This document shows, piece after piece, positions 1 to 7,946 of a DNA stretch of 64,000 nucleotides (the stretch's first letter is position 1; each line of letters starts with the position of its first letter). The position numbers and the translations under genes are program-made. The DNA comes from Campylobacter cuniculorum DSM 23162 = LMG 24588 (GTDB lineage: Bacteria > Campylobacterota > Campylobacteria > Campylobacterales > Campylobacteraceae): positions 434,001-498,000 of the forward strand of contig NZ_CP020867.1 of NCBI RefSeq assembly GCF_002104335.1. Reading direction: 5' to 3'. Below the pieces are notes generated by a model, which worked only from the letters and a program-made list of their open reading frames with translations, was not told the origin of the DNA and ran no database searches.

Positions 1-180
1 CTTTAATTTATCACCAAAAGTAAGTTTGTCTGCTTTATAAATATTATTCTTTTCATCTTGTTCTGCATTTTCCCAAATATATTGCAACATTGCATAACTA
101 GCATCTGCGACATTAGCATAGTCTAAAAATTTAGTGATTAAGTCCAATTTAGCTTCTTGTGTTTTAATGTTTTTACTCAT
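1..180 (-). CDS. Class-3 lipase-family N-terminal segment, cut by window edge
   Basis: The start ATG is at 178-180 and the frame is open to base 1. The 60 visible residues include YANVADASYAML, matching the N-terminus of the longer segment at 7401-7937 almost residue for residue. It follows the immunity-like gene at 184-738 by three bases, the same order as 7947-8483 followed by 7401-7937, so a whole two-gene unit has been duplicated. Whether this copy continues into a catalytic lipase domain or stops at the FRGT block like its relatives cannot be seen here. Confidence 0.7.
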   Translation of the reverse strand, partial: MSKNIKTQEAKLDLITKFLDYANVADASYAMLQYIWENAEQDEKNNIYKADKLTFGDKLK

Positions 181-183
181 TTA

Positions 184-738
184 CTACTCCAAAGTTTCAA
201 CTTGCCAATCATCTTTCTTAAATTTTTTGTCAATATCCTTGCAACTTAATATTTCCATATATCCAAAATAGAACCCAGCACCCTCATCACCTTCTAAAAA
301 TATACCATAATTATCATACAAATATGTATCAATACGATAATATACTATTTGGTTTTTATTTTTTCTTTCAAATCCAGTTTCCGCTATCCTATCTGTTATT
401 TGCTTACTTGTGGGGGTCACTCTTATACCCGTTTTATTTTTTATAGATTCATCCTCAATCAACACCTTTCCCGCATTAAGATAACACAAGCTCTCAAATT
501 CATAATATTGCGGATCCATATATTTATAAGAACATCCTCCTGCTAAGAATAATAAAAGATATACTGGCAAAAGAAATAAAGCAAGATTTTTAAATATTGT
601 TTTAAAATTTATAGTTTTTGTTTTATTTTTTATTTTAAAAAAGACTTTAAAGATAAAATATAAACTAATAGAAAATATAAAAACAAAAAAGAAAAATATA
701 AGAATAAATATTAAAAGATTAACAAAGAATTCTAGCAT
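184..738 (-). CDS. Small membrane protein, candidate lipase immunity protein (copy 1)
   Basis: 184 residues with two hydrophobic stretches (about residues 5-35 and 48-68), then a polar, probably periplasmic domain containing YYEFESLCYLNAGKV. It is nearly identical to 7947-8483 in the first about 95 residues and in the DTYLYDNYGIFLEG region, but the 40-50 residues between are unrelated. Such a mosaic suggests gene conversion with selection for variation in the exposed domain. Known Tle lipase immunity proteins act in the periplasm or membrane, so immunity is an inference from context and topology. No family was recognised with certainty. Confidence 0.65.
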   Translation of the reverse strand: MLEFFVNLLIFILIFFFFVFIFSISLYFIFKVFFKIKNKTKTINFKTIFKNLALFLLPVYLLLFLAGGCSYKYMDPQYYEFESLCYLNAGKVLIEDESIKNKTGIRVTPTSKQITDRIAETGFERKNKNQIVYYRIDTYLYDNYGIFLEGDEGAGFYFGYMEILSCKDIDKKFKKDDWQVETLE

Positions 739-741
739 TTA

Positions 742-855
742 TTAAACCCTCTCAATTTTTTTAAACATACTTTCATTTAAACCTGTAGAATAACTAGCCC
801 AGCATATTCTAGCATATTTATAAAATTTTATATATTTAGCTTGTTTTTCATACAT
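742..855 (-). pseudogene. Lipase N-terminal micro-remnant (37 codons)
   Basis: The ATG overlaps the stop of the preceding gene (TAATG) and the frame runs 37 residues to a TAA. It contains YARICWASYSTGLNESMF, which aligns with the ASY motif at the start of the other lipase segments (YAELAQASYFYF). A close DNA copy lies at about 8487-8575, also directly before a copy of the two-TM immunity-like gene. It is probably a remnant, though translation as a leader peptide is possible. Confidence 0.5.
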
Positions 856-1538
856 TAGTAGCCTCTTTTTTCTTGTAATTCTTTATATTTTTGAATATCA
901 AAGCATATCATTTTTCTTTTGTATTTAGCAAACATACCTATGTCAAGCCAAGAGTAGGTATTGTCTATTTTATATTCTTGTATTGTATTTTTGCTGTCCT
1001 TATAGTACCATAAAATAATAATTTTTTTTATTCTAAAATCGACATATTGCTCTGTTATATTGAATAAAATATTCTTGTTTATTTTTTTATAATTATCCCA
1101 AAGACTTATAATATTTTTTGCATCATAAATAACCTCTTTAGAATCAGCCTTCTCACACAAACTCTCAAATTCTTTAAAACTACTTTGCCATTCAAGAGGT
1201 ACAAAAGAGTATCCAAACCAAAGAAGCATAAATAATGGATAAGGCAAAAATAAATAAAACTTTTTAATTTTTTTATCAATATTAAAAATTTTAAAGATAA
1301 GATAAAAGACAAGCTTTAAAAATAAATATACCCATATAGTAGAAAGTATAAATAAACTAATCCATCCAAAGAAAGGAAAAGGGAAAAAGGTTAAAAGAGT
1401 TAAATAAGTAATATTATAAAAAGTTAAAATGACAAGAAAAAGATAAAATAAAGCTTGTTTTATATTTTTAAAGAATTGTTTTTTAAAATCATTTGATTTT
1501 TCTTTATTATTAAAATAATGATAGAGCTTGTTTTTCAT
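855..1538 (-). CDS. Membrane protein, candidate immunity protein
   Basis: 227 residues with hydrophobic segments around residues 27-50, 55-80 and 95-115, then a polar domain. That domain carries FKEFESLCEKADSKEV, recalling the EFESLCYLNAGKV motif of 184-738, so the two may be divergent members of one family. AGGATAAT lies just before the ATG. It sits between the 179-residue protein at 1550-2089 and a lipase remnant. An immunity role for the lipase at 3515-5134 is inferred from position and topology. Confidence 0.6.
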   Translation of the reverse strand: MKNKLYHYFNNKEKSNDFKKQFFKNIKQALFYLFLVILTFYNITYLTLLTFFPFPFFGWISLFILSTIWVYLFLKLVFYLIFKIFNIDKKIKKFYLFLPYPLFMLLWFGYSFVPLEWQSSFKEFESLCEKADSKEVIYDAKNIISLWDNYKKINKNILFNITEQYVDFRIKKIIILWYYKDSKNTIQEYKIDNTYSWLDIGMFAKYKRKMICFDIQKYKELQEKRGY

Positions 1539-1549
1539 ATATTATTATC

Positions 1550-2089
1550 CTATATTACTTTGATTATTATCTTTAGTATATTCAAACAAAGTAGCACTAA
1601 AGCCACTTGTATCTTTGGTTTAATCTCTTGCTCAAAATAATTAGATTCTTTAATATTTTTTAATAAAGTATTTAATTCTTTTTGAATTTCTTTTAAAAAA
1701 TTTTCAATATTTTTTTCATTGTTTTCATCAATAATTTTATTGAGTGTTTTATTTTTATTTTGATTGATTGCATTATTTAAAAGTTTTAAATTATTATAGA
1801 TAATTTTTTTAATGCTGGATAAATTTTTATCAGAAGTAAAATTTTGTTCTTTTGTGATTTCATCTTTATTAGCTTGATTTAAATGTATAATTTTAAAAGC
1901 TTTTGTATTGTCGCTTTTAAAATCATCCTCAATAGTATGCAATGTTTGATACAAAGAATTCTTAGCTTCTTTATATCCATCAAAATCACCACATATAAAA
2001 ATAATTTTATTGGCATTTTTGGTAAGATTTTTTAATGCGATTTCTAAGTTATGATTTGATGTAATTAAAGTAAAATTTTTTATTTTCAT
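1550..2089 (-). CDS. Hypothetical protein, possible effector accessory, fused to lipase debris
   Basis: 179 residues, overlapping the PAAR-like gene by four bases (ATGA type), so probably co-translated with it. Residues 1-160 are hydrophilic and rich in Lys, Asn and Glu with likely helices; no known domain was recognised. The last 20 residues look artefactual. In another frame, bases about 1550-1620 encode DTSGFSATLFEYTKDN, the conserved lipase block, so recombination joined the 3' end of this gene to a lipase segment. The native C-terminus may therefore be lost. A chaperone, adaptor or immunity role are all possible. Confidence 0.55.
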   Translation of the reverse strand: MKIKNFTLITSNHNLEIALKNLTKNANKIIFICGDFDGYKEAKNSLYQTLHTIEDDFKSDNTKAFKIIHLNQANKDEITKEQNFTSDKNLSSIKKIIYNNLKLLNNAINQNKNKTLNKIIDENNEKNIENFLKEIQKELNTLLKNIKESNYFEQEIKPKIQVALVLLCLNILKIIIKVI

Positions 2090-3507
2090 ATTTTAATCCC
2101 ATTGACCACCACAAATTTACAAACATAAAGCTCTTGCTTTCTATCTTCATCTTCTAAGATTTCATCCAGTCCTTTTGCGATTTGAAGTTTTAAATTTTTC
2201 ATTTTAGCAGGGGCTAAAAAACTAAAATGATATGCGTTTAATTTTTTATTATCTTCTAAAGCATTTTTTATGATTTTATCATATTCATGTAATTGTGTAA
2301 AATATCCCGCTCCTAAATCTTTATTTTCAAATTCCTTATAAGCACTTTTATGAATTTTAGCGATGTTTTTGGGGATAATGAAATAAAGCTTGATTAAATT
2401 AGTATCCAAGCTAAGGTTTAATGTCTTAAATTCATAATCTTTACTAAAGCCTTGCTTGAATTGATTAAGAATATTAATGTCCTCTATATCTTTTAAATCT
2501 ATATTTAATTCATTTAAAGCCTTATCTTGTTCTTTTCTTTCATTATTGATTAAAAGATTATAGATAGGTAAATTATCTTTTTGAAATCTATCGCTTTTAT
2601 AATGAAGTCTTATTATAGGTTCTTTTAACTCTGTTTGGTTTTTGCTTTGTTTTACCAAGCCCTCCTTAGGATCAAAACTATGATCGAATTTAAACTTAGT
2701 AGGAGTAAAGCTTACTTTTAAAGGAAAGCCTTTGTCTGTGATACAAGCTGAGATTAGTTCTTGTAATATAGCATATTCATTATTGACTTTCTTTTGAGAT
2801 AAGGCTCCTTTTACATTAGCAACTTTAGTACAAGGAACACTTACACCTGCTATAGTATTAGGACAAGCACTTATACTAGAATTAAGCAAATCACTTTCTA
2901 GCATAATAGGGATGTTATTGTCTTTAAAAGATTTTCCTTTATTTGATTGAAGTATGACTTTACCTCCATGGATACATTCTAGGTTTTGATTTTCTAAAAG
3001 GGCATGAAGTTTAGCTATACTTTGTTTTTTATCTACTTGTATGGTTTTTTGTTCTTTTATAGTGTTTGAAATTAAATCTTTATATTCTAAGCTTTGCTTA
3101 CTTAAGCATTCTAATTTGATATTTAAAGAATTTTCTATGATAGAATAATTAAGCAAGCAAAGCTCATCATTTTTATAAAAAATACTAAGTCTTCCTAAAC
3201 CACTGCTTTCATCTTTAGGAGAAAAATAATAACTGGGTTTGTCTTGTTTTATAATATTATCTTTATCTAATTCTCCAAAATAAAAAGGATTATTAGGAAG
3301 TTCAGTTGAGCCTGTAAGGAGGGTGGAGTTTAGGAAGATATAAGCTTGGTAATTTTGAAGTTCTTCAAAAGTAAAATCTGTCGTTGCTTCTAATTTATAA
3401 AGCTCTTCATAAATACTTTGACAATCAATTATACTTTTATTTTCACAAAATAAATAAATACTTTTTTTATCTTTATGAATAGAATATAAAAAGTCTCTAC
3501 TTATCAT
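2086..3507 (-). CDS. PAAR-like (DUF4280-type) protein, candidate T6SS spike or effector carrier
   Basis: 473 residues. A central cysteine-containing module at about 175-275 has the PAAR-like pattern: CIHGGKV (178-184), ISACP (212-216) and VPC (224-226), then conserved residues up to GFPLKVSF. Families of this kind cap the VgrG spike of type VI secretion systems and carry effectors. The N-terminal 170 and C-terminal 195 residues were not recognised and may bind neighbouring proteins. It starts seven bases after the complete lipase and overlaps the next gene, so lipase, PAAR-like protein and 179-residue protein form one operon. No vgrG, hcp or tss gene is visible, so the link to type VI secretion rests on this domain. 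Confidence 0.7.
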   Translation of the reverse strand: MISRDFLYSIHKDKKSIYLFCENKSIIDCQSIYEELYKLEATTDFTFEELQNYQAYIFLNSTLLTGSTELPNNPFYFGELDKDNIIKQDKPSYYFSPKDESSGLGRLSIFYKNDELCLLNYSIIENSLNIKLECLSKQSLEYKDLISNTIKEQKTIQVDKKQSIAKLHALLENQNLECIHGGKVILQSNKGKSFKDNNIPIMLESDLLNSSISACPNTIAGVSVPCTKVANVKGALSQKKVNNEYAILQELISACITDKGFPLKVSFTPTKFKFDHSFDPKEGLVKQSKNQTELKEPIIRLHYKSDRFQKDNLPIYNLLINNERKEQDKALNELNIDLKDIEDINILNQFKQGFSKDYEFKTLNLSLDTNLIKLYFIIPKNIAKIHKSAYKEFENKDLGAGYFTQLHEYDKIIKNALEDNKKLNAYHFSFLAPAKMKNLKLQIAKGLDEILEDEDRKQELYVCKFVVVNGIKI

Positions 3508-3514
3508 AATTTTC

Positions 3515-5134
3515 CTAAATAATACCTATTTTGGCTTTTCCGCTAAAATACAAAGCTTGTGATATTTTACAAACTCCACCTAAATACTGCTCATTCCAAA
3601 TTTGATCTTTTATTTTATAACTTTTTGAATTATATCCGTATATTTTTGTTATATTATTAATATTTTCAAGACATTTCATATCTTTATAAACTACAATAAA
3701 AATTCTAAATTCCCCAATGGCAATTTTATAGGCTAGATTTTCTTGATTATTAACAAAGGAACAATCTTTTCTGTATTTATTAAAATCATTTTTATCAAGA
3801 ATTAAAATGTATTTTTCTTTTTCTTGCACCTTTAAAATAAAATCTATGATTTTTGTTTGATTAATAACAGGAGCGTTATAGCTTGTATAATAACTATTCC
3901 CAACTACTTCTAAAATATCATTTGTTTCTTGCATTATAGTTGCTATTAATGAAAGAAAGTATTCAAAATAATTGATTTTTTCTGGGGAAGTTCTAAAAGG
4001 ACCAAGAGGTCCATTTTTAAGAGTAAAATTTTTATTATTAATCGCATTATTTTTTAACACAAAAGTTTCTGTATATATTTGAATATTTTTCATAAAATGA
4101 TTAAGATACTCTATACACTCGCTAAGGCTTTTATCTTTGACTTTATTATGGTTAGCATCTAATTCTAAAAGATAAGAATAAAAATAAAGAGTTTGAGTAA
4201 GAGGGATAATGGAGTGAGAGTTTTTCCCTGTATAGATAGGCAGTCTATTGCGTGAGCCATATTGGGCAGAAGCAATGATTTTTACTCCACCATTATCATA
4301 AATATGGGTGATTTTTTCTGAAACATCTATAATATATTTTTCTAAAACATCTCGCATAATTTTTATGGTATTGGGATTTATAACTACACTAGGAACATTC
4401 CAACCATGAATACTAGGTGCATTAAAGGTATAAACTTCACTTGGAGAGAACTTAAGTTTATCTTTGTATAGACTATCGCAATAGATTAAAGCCCATTGAG
4501 CTAAATAACCTCCCAATGAATGTCCTACAAAGATAATTTTATCTGAATCTACATTATTTAAAAGAGGTGCTATATCTAATAAAAATTGTTTTAGGGCATT
4601 GATTTGAAAATCGCCTTTGCCAAAAGTAAGTCCTATGTCGGCTACTAAATCTTTCGATGTTTCTTTTGATGTTTCTAGTAGAGTTTTTATATTTAATTCC
4701 GTCCCCCTAAACCCTATTATAAATTTATCTTTTTCTTTATCATAAAACAAAGTAGCAGAAAAACCACTTGTAGTATTAGGTTGATGAAATTTGATTGTAT
4801 AGCGTTTTGCAAAATTTTGTGCTTGGATTTCACTAAATTCTCCGTTGAGTTTATCAAAATTTGTTTTTTCATCAAAGAAATTTAACATTTTTGATTGCCA
4901 AGCATCATCTTGTCTTAAATCAATCAATACTTCTTTATCTTTATATTTTTGACTTACAACATGTTCTAAATTTACTTTTATTTCTCTATAGCTTCTAAGA
5001 GAATTCTTATCTTGAATTTTTTCTTGATTAGAATCTAACTCAAATATATTTCTAGTATCTAAAAAATCAAAATAAAAATAACTAGCTTGGGCAAGTTCAG
5101 CGTAGTCTTTGAGATTGTTAATTTGTTGTTTCAA
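3515..5134 (-). CDS. Complete class-3 lipase, candidate T6SS phospholipase effector (Tle-like)
   Basis: 539 residues of alpha/beta-hydrolase lipase. FRGT lies at 142-145 and the nucleophile elbow GHSLGGYLAQ at 204-213, with Ser206 as predicted nucleophile; Asp280 and His307 are plausible triad members by spacing. The start is TTG (MKQQINNLKDYAEL), preceded by AAAAGG inside the end of the small membrane gene that stops one base upstream. The N-terminus has three parts: about 20 conserved residues, about 75 variable ones, then a conserved block (LNGEFSEIQAQNFAKRYT to FRGT) shared with the truncated segments upstream. It has no signal peptide, which fits delivery by a type VI apparatus as a membrane-attacking toxin. 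This is the only copy with the catalytic domain in the window. Confidence 0.8.
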   Translation of the reverse strand: MKQQINNLKDYAELAQASYFYFDFLDTRNIFELDSNQEKIQDKNSLRSYREIKVNLEHVVSQKYKDKEVLIDLRQDDAWQSKMLNFFDEKTNFDKLNGEFSEIQAQNFAKRYTIKFHQPNTTSGFSATLFYDKEKDKFIIGFRGTELNIKTLLETSKETSKDLVADIGLTFGKGDFQINALKQFLLDIAPLLNNVDSDKIIFVGHSLGGYLAQWALIYCDSLYKDKLKFSPSEVYTFNAPSIHGWNVPSVVINPNTIKIMRDVLEKYIIDVSEKITHIYDNGGVKIIASAQYGSRNRLPIYTGKNSHSIIPLTQTLYFYSYLLELDANHNKVKDKSLSECIEYLNHFMKNIQIYTETFVLKNNAINNKNFTLKNGPLGPFRTSPEKINYFEYFLSLIATIMQETNDILEVVGNSYYTSYNAPVINQTKIIDFILKVQEKEKYILILDKNDFNKYRKDCSFVNNQENLAYKIAIGEFRIFIVVYKDMKCLENINNITKIYGYNSKSYKIKDQIWNEQYLGGVCKISQALYFSGKAKIGII

Positions 5135-5135
5135 A

Positions 5136-5498
5136 TTAAGCCCTTTTTATCCAATAAATTATGCTAAATGTTACAGTATGTATAATGATAGCTAGAATAA
5201 GATAGATGATATTTACATTATCGTGTATTAACATAATAATAAATAGCAACAAATAGCAACAGACAATAACAAATAGCAACAAATAGCAACAAATAGCAAC
5301 AAATATATTTTTGCTTTTTGTTTTCCCAAAAATTAAATAGTAAAAATAAGGTAATAACGGAAAAAGGCATAATAACAAATATAAACGCAATAAGGCAAGA
5401 ATTACATCATCATTATAGTCTCCAATAGCAACACCCAAAATACAAGCAAAACCCCAAAATACCATCCAAACAATGTATAAAAATTTTAGTGCTCTCAC
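5136..5498 (-). CDS. Small membrane protein with internal 10-bp repeats, candidate immunity protein
   Basis: 120 residues, almost all hydrophobic, with about four predicted membrane helices. The start is GTG in a GTGA overlap with the stop of the lipase segment at 5495-5875, so translation is probably coupled. The N-terminus MRALKFLYIVWMVFWG is shared with the proteins at 5934-6221 and 7066-7404. The peptide CCYLLLF occurs twice because of the 10-bp repeat in the DNA. It directly precedes the complete lipase, making it the likeliest cognate immunity gene, but no database family was recognised. Confidence 0.65.
   Translation of the reverse strand: MRALKFLYIVWMVFWGFACILGVAIGDYNDDVILALLRLYLLLCLFPLLPYFYYLIFGKTKSKNIFVAICCYLLLFVIVCCYLLLFIIMLIHDNVNIIYLILAIIIHTVTFSIIYWIKRA
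5241..5300. repeat. 10-bp tandem repeat, six units, inside a coding region
   Basis: The unit aaatagcaac occurs five times plus one degenerate unit (5261-5270). The paralogous gene at 7066-7404 has only three units. The difference is 30 bp, so both stay in frame, but a gain or loss of one unit would shift the frame. This is a candidate slipped-strand phase-variation tract. Confidence 0.85.
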
Positions 5499-5875
5499 TT
5501 TGTCCCCCTAAACCCTATTATAAATTTATCTTTTTCTTTATCATAAAATAAAGTAGCACTAAAACCACTAAAAGTATTAGGCTGGTGAAATTTGATTGTA
5601 TAGCGTTTTGAAAAATTTTGTGCTTGAATTTCACTAAATTCTCCATTGAGTTTAGGGTATATAAATAAAGAATTATCTATAATCAAATATCCATTATATT
5701 TAGCATATAATGCTTTAAAATATTCTAATTTTTCTAATTCACTTTTATCTTTAAAAAATCTAGTTGTAGATATTTTAAATTCTAAAGCTTTTTGTTCTTT
5801 AATATAGTCAAAATTAAAATAACTAGCTTGGGCTAGTTCGGCATAATCTCTTAGTTCATTGATTTTTTCTTTCAA
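5495..5875 (-). CDS. Truncated lipase N-terminal segment
   Basis: 126 residues: MKEKINELRDYAELAQASYF, a private middle (about residues 25-75), then LNGEFSEIQAQNFSKRYT through DKFIIGFRGTK and a stop. The catalytic Ser region is absent. The stop overlaps the GTG of the next membrane gene. The end point is the same as in 6218-6577 and 7401-7937, so the truncation looks like a recurring recombination boundary rather than random decay. It may be a silent cassette able to replace the N-terminus of the complete lipase, or a short protein with its own role. Confidence 0.6.
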   Translation of the reverse strand: MKEKINELRDYAELAQASYFNFDYIKEQKALEFKISTTRFFKDKSELEKLEYFKALYAKYNGYLIIDNSLFIYPKLNGEFSEIQAQNFSKRYTIKFHQPNTFSGFSATLFYDKEKDKFIIGFRGTK

Positions 5876-5933
5876 AATTATCCTTTATTTAAATAATGAT
5901 AAAAAAATATATAATGTAACATAAAAACTATTA

Positions 5934-6221
5934 TTATAATATATGATAATAAAACATGTAATAAAATATAAAAGCTATAGGATAATATAATAATATCCAT
6001 AATGCATTTATAATATATTTTCTTTCTTTTTTTATCACAAAATATACGATATTAAAAATGAGTAATGGGGGTAAACAAATTATAGCTATAAATTGTAAAG
6101 CAAGTATGAAAAAATCTGTAAAACCCATATTATCAAATCCATGTGCTGTAGGCAAAAAAATTACATGTCCAATTATCCAAAATACCATCCAAACAATGTA
6201 TAAAAATTTTAGTGCTCTCAC
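5934..6221 (-). CDS. Small membrane protein, candidate immunity protein
   Basis: 95 residues with three hydrophobic segments. The N-terminus MRALKFLYIVWMVFW is identical to 5136-5498 and then diverges, ending YYPIAFIFYYMFYYHIL. It starts at GTG overlapping the stop of lipase segment 6218-6577 (GTGA). Its C-terminal part resembles the end of the protein at 6633-6905, so the family itself is mosaic. Confidence 0.6.
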   Translation of the reverse strand: MRALKFLYIVWMVFWIIGHVIFLPTAHGFDNMGFTDFFILALQFIAIICLPPLLIFNIVYFVIKKERKYIINALWILLYYPIAFIFYYMFYYHIL

Positions 6222-6577
6222 TTTGTCCCCCTAAACCCTATTATAAATTTATCTTTTTGTTTATCGTAAAACAAAGTAGCACTAAAGCCACTTGTAGTGT
6301 TAGGTTGATGAAATTTGATTGTATAGCGTTTTGCAAAATTTTGTGCTTGGATTTCTCCAAATTCACCATTTAATTCACCTTTGCCAATAAAACTATATTC
6401 TTGTCCGACTTTTTCTTTTTTGCCGACTATTTTACCATTATAGCTTAAGCTTACAAGCTCATTTAAGGTAATGATAGTTTCATTTTCTTGTAGTATATAA
6501 CTTTCTAAATCAAAATAAAAATAACTAGCTTGGGCTAGTTTGGCATAATCTTTTAGTTCATTGATTTTTTCTTTCAA
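6218..6577 (-). CDS. Truncated lipase N-terminal segment
   Basis: 119 residues with the same conserved head (KDYAKLAQASYFYFD), a private middle (LESYILQENETI to FIGKGE) and the conserved tail LNGEFGEIQAQNFAKRYT to FIIGFRGTK, then a stop that overlaps the next gene's GTG. It lacks the GHSLGG catalytic region. The tail DNA is nearly identical to that of the complete lipase, giving homology for cassette exchange. Confidence 0.6.
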   Translation of the reverse strand: MKEKINELKDYAKLAQASYFYFDLESYILQENETIITLNELVSLSYNGKIVGKKEKVGQEYSFIGKGELNGEFGEIQAQNFAKRYTIKFHQPNTTSGFSATLFYDKQKDKFIIGFRGTK

Positions 6578-6632
6578 AATTATCCTTTATTTAAATAATG
6601 ATAAAAAAATATATAATGTAACATAAAAACTA

Positions 6633-6905
6633 TTATGATAATAAAATATGATAATAATGCATGTAATAAAATATAAAAGCTACAGGATAATATAACAATA
6701 ATAGAAAAAACCTTATCAAATATTTTTTAATTCTTGTTATTCCAAAAAGCCATAGATTGGCTATCATTGGTGGAAAGACTATCCAACCTAGCATTACAAA
6801 AAATTCATACACTCTATCTGGATTATGTCCAACAATAGGAGATATAAACCAACCTACAACACATAATATAATCCAACAAATATAAAGTATTTTTAATATT
6901 TTCAT
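6633..6905 (-). CDS. Small membrane protein, candidate immunity protein
   Basis: The frame is open from 6980, but the ATG at 6903-6905 follows GGGGGATACA and begins MKILKILYICWIILCVVGWF, matching the MRALKFLYIVWMVFW start of its paralogues. From there it is 90 residues with three hydrophobic segments, ending YYPVAFIFYYMHYYHILLS. In this unit the lipase segment before it has shrunk to the 24-codon remnant at 6990-7064. Confidence 0.55.
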   Translation of the reverse strand: MKILKILYICWIILCVVGWFISPIVGHNPDRVYEFFVMLGWIVFPPMIANLWLFGITRIKKYLIRFFLLLLYYPVAFIFYYMHYYHILLS

Positions 6906-6989
6906 TGTATCCCCCAAATGATATAAATTTTCTTTAATAAACCCATTTATCTTCCTTTTTAATATTTTTAATAAAATCATTATACCTTT

Positions 6990-7064
6990 TTAAAAATTAA
7001 AATTAAAATAACTAGCTTGGGCTAGTTCAGCGTAGTCTTTGAGATTGTTAATTTGTTGTTTCAA
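6990..7064 (-). pseudogene. Lipase N-terminal micro-remnant (24 codons)
   Basis: TTG-initiated frame reading LKQQINNLKDYAELAQASYF then NFNF and a stop. The start matches the complete lipase at 5134 in sequence, TTG codon and one-base distance from the preceding membrane gene. It shows how a lipase-after-immunity unit was cut down just after the conserved head. Confidence 0.6.
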
Positions 7065-7065
7065 A

Positions 7066-7404
7066 TTAAGCCCTTTTTATCCAATAAATTATGCTAAATG
7101 TTACAGTATGTATAATGATAGCTAGAATAAAATAGATGATATTTATATCATCGGCTATTAACATAATAATAAATAGCAACAAATAGCAACAAATAGCAAC
7201 AAGTATATTTTTGCTTTTTGTTTTCCCAAAAATTAAATAGTAAAAATAAGGTAATAATGGAAAAAGGCATAAAAACAAATATAAATACAATGCGGTAAGA
7301 ATTACATTATCATTATAGCCATGATGTCCAAAAGCAACACCAAAAATAGTAAAAAAACCCCAAAATACCATCCAAACAATATATAAAAATTTTAGTGTTC
7401 TCAC
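7066..7404 (-). CDS. Small membrane protein, paralogue of 5136-5498
   Basis: 112 residues, about four membrane helices. GTG start in a GTGA overlap with lipase segment 7401-7937. It is almost identical to 5136-5498 except for a divergent loop (HHGYNDN versus GDYNDD) and three fewer copies of the 10-bp repeat. The duplication includes the following TTG-MKQQ lipase start, so the duplicated unit spans immunity-like gene and lipase head. Confidence 0.65.
   Translation of the reverse strand: MRTLKFLYIVWMVFWGFFTIFGVAFGHHGYNDNVILTALYLYLFLCLFPLLPYFYYLIFGKTKSKNILVAICCYLLLFIIMLIADDINIIYFILAIIIHTVTFSIIYWIKRA
7171..7200. repeat. 10-bp tandem repeat, three units
   Basis: Three perfect copies of aaatagcaac inside the membrane-protein gene, compared with six units at 5241-5300 in the paralogue. 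The reading frame is the same in both, consistent with whole-frame slippage of 30 bp between them. Confidence 0.85.
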
Positions 7405-7937
7405 TCTGTCCCCCTAAACCCTATTATAAATTTATCTTTTTCTTTATCGTAAAACAAAGTAGCACTAAAGCCACTTGTAGCATTGGGTTGATGTTTTAAA
7501 AGTTTAAATCTATTTACAAAATCAATGGTTCTTTTACTAAGCGTATCATTTAATCCCACTTTACTAATATCATTATCCAATGTTATTTCTTTGTGAAAAA
7601 AGTAAGTATCCGTAAAAGGAATGCAGTATTTAGATTCTATTCTAATTATTTTACTTTGTTCAAAACGAGCTTGTATAGCACAAGCATAGGCTGTGTTTGT
7701 GTTTTTAGGTTTTATATATAATAATTTACCCTCATTATTTTTTATTTCTATATCTTGAATTAACTTATCACCAAAAGTAAGCTTATCTGCTTTATTGACT
7801 TTATCATTTTCATCTTGCTCTATATTTTCCCAAACATATTGCAACATTGCATAACTAGCATCTGCGACATTGGCATAGTCTAAAAATTTAGTGATTAAGT
7901 CCAATTTAGCATTTGCAGTTTGTATATTTTTATTCAA
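7401..7937 (-). CDS. Truncated lipase N-terminal segment, second sequence type
   Basis: 178 residues. The head (LDLITKFLDYANVADASYAML) differs from the MKQQ/MKEK type and matches the partial gene at 1-180. The middle is long and private. The tail KHQPNATSGFSATLFYDK to FIIGFRGTE is the conserved block, followed at once by the stop within GTGA. No catalytic Ser. Because only the tail is shared with the other type, the tail is the recombination anchor common to all segments. Confidence 0.6.
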   Translation of the reverse strand: MNKNIQTANAKLDLITKFLDYANVADASYAMLQYVWENIEQDENDKVNKADKLTFGDKLIQDIEIKNNEGKLLYIKPKNTNTAYACAIQARFEQSKIIRIESKYCIPFTDTYFFHKEITLDNDISKVGLNDTLSKRTIDFVNRFKLLKHQPNATSGFSATLFYDKEKDKFIIGFRGTE

Positions 7938-7946
7938 TTTATCTTC

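Noticed and set aside
719..855. Walker A motif (GEAGTGKS) in the giant protein as proof of an ATPase (around its residue 715; coordinates given here are residue-based)
   Set aside because: No Walker B or other ATPase motifs follow; the surrounding pattern fits a phage nuclease-type module better.
5241..5300. CRISPR-like array
   Set aside because: Units are 10 bp, contiguous without spacers and within a coding region.
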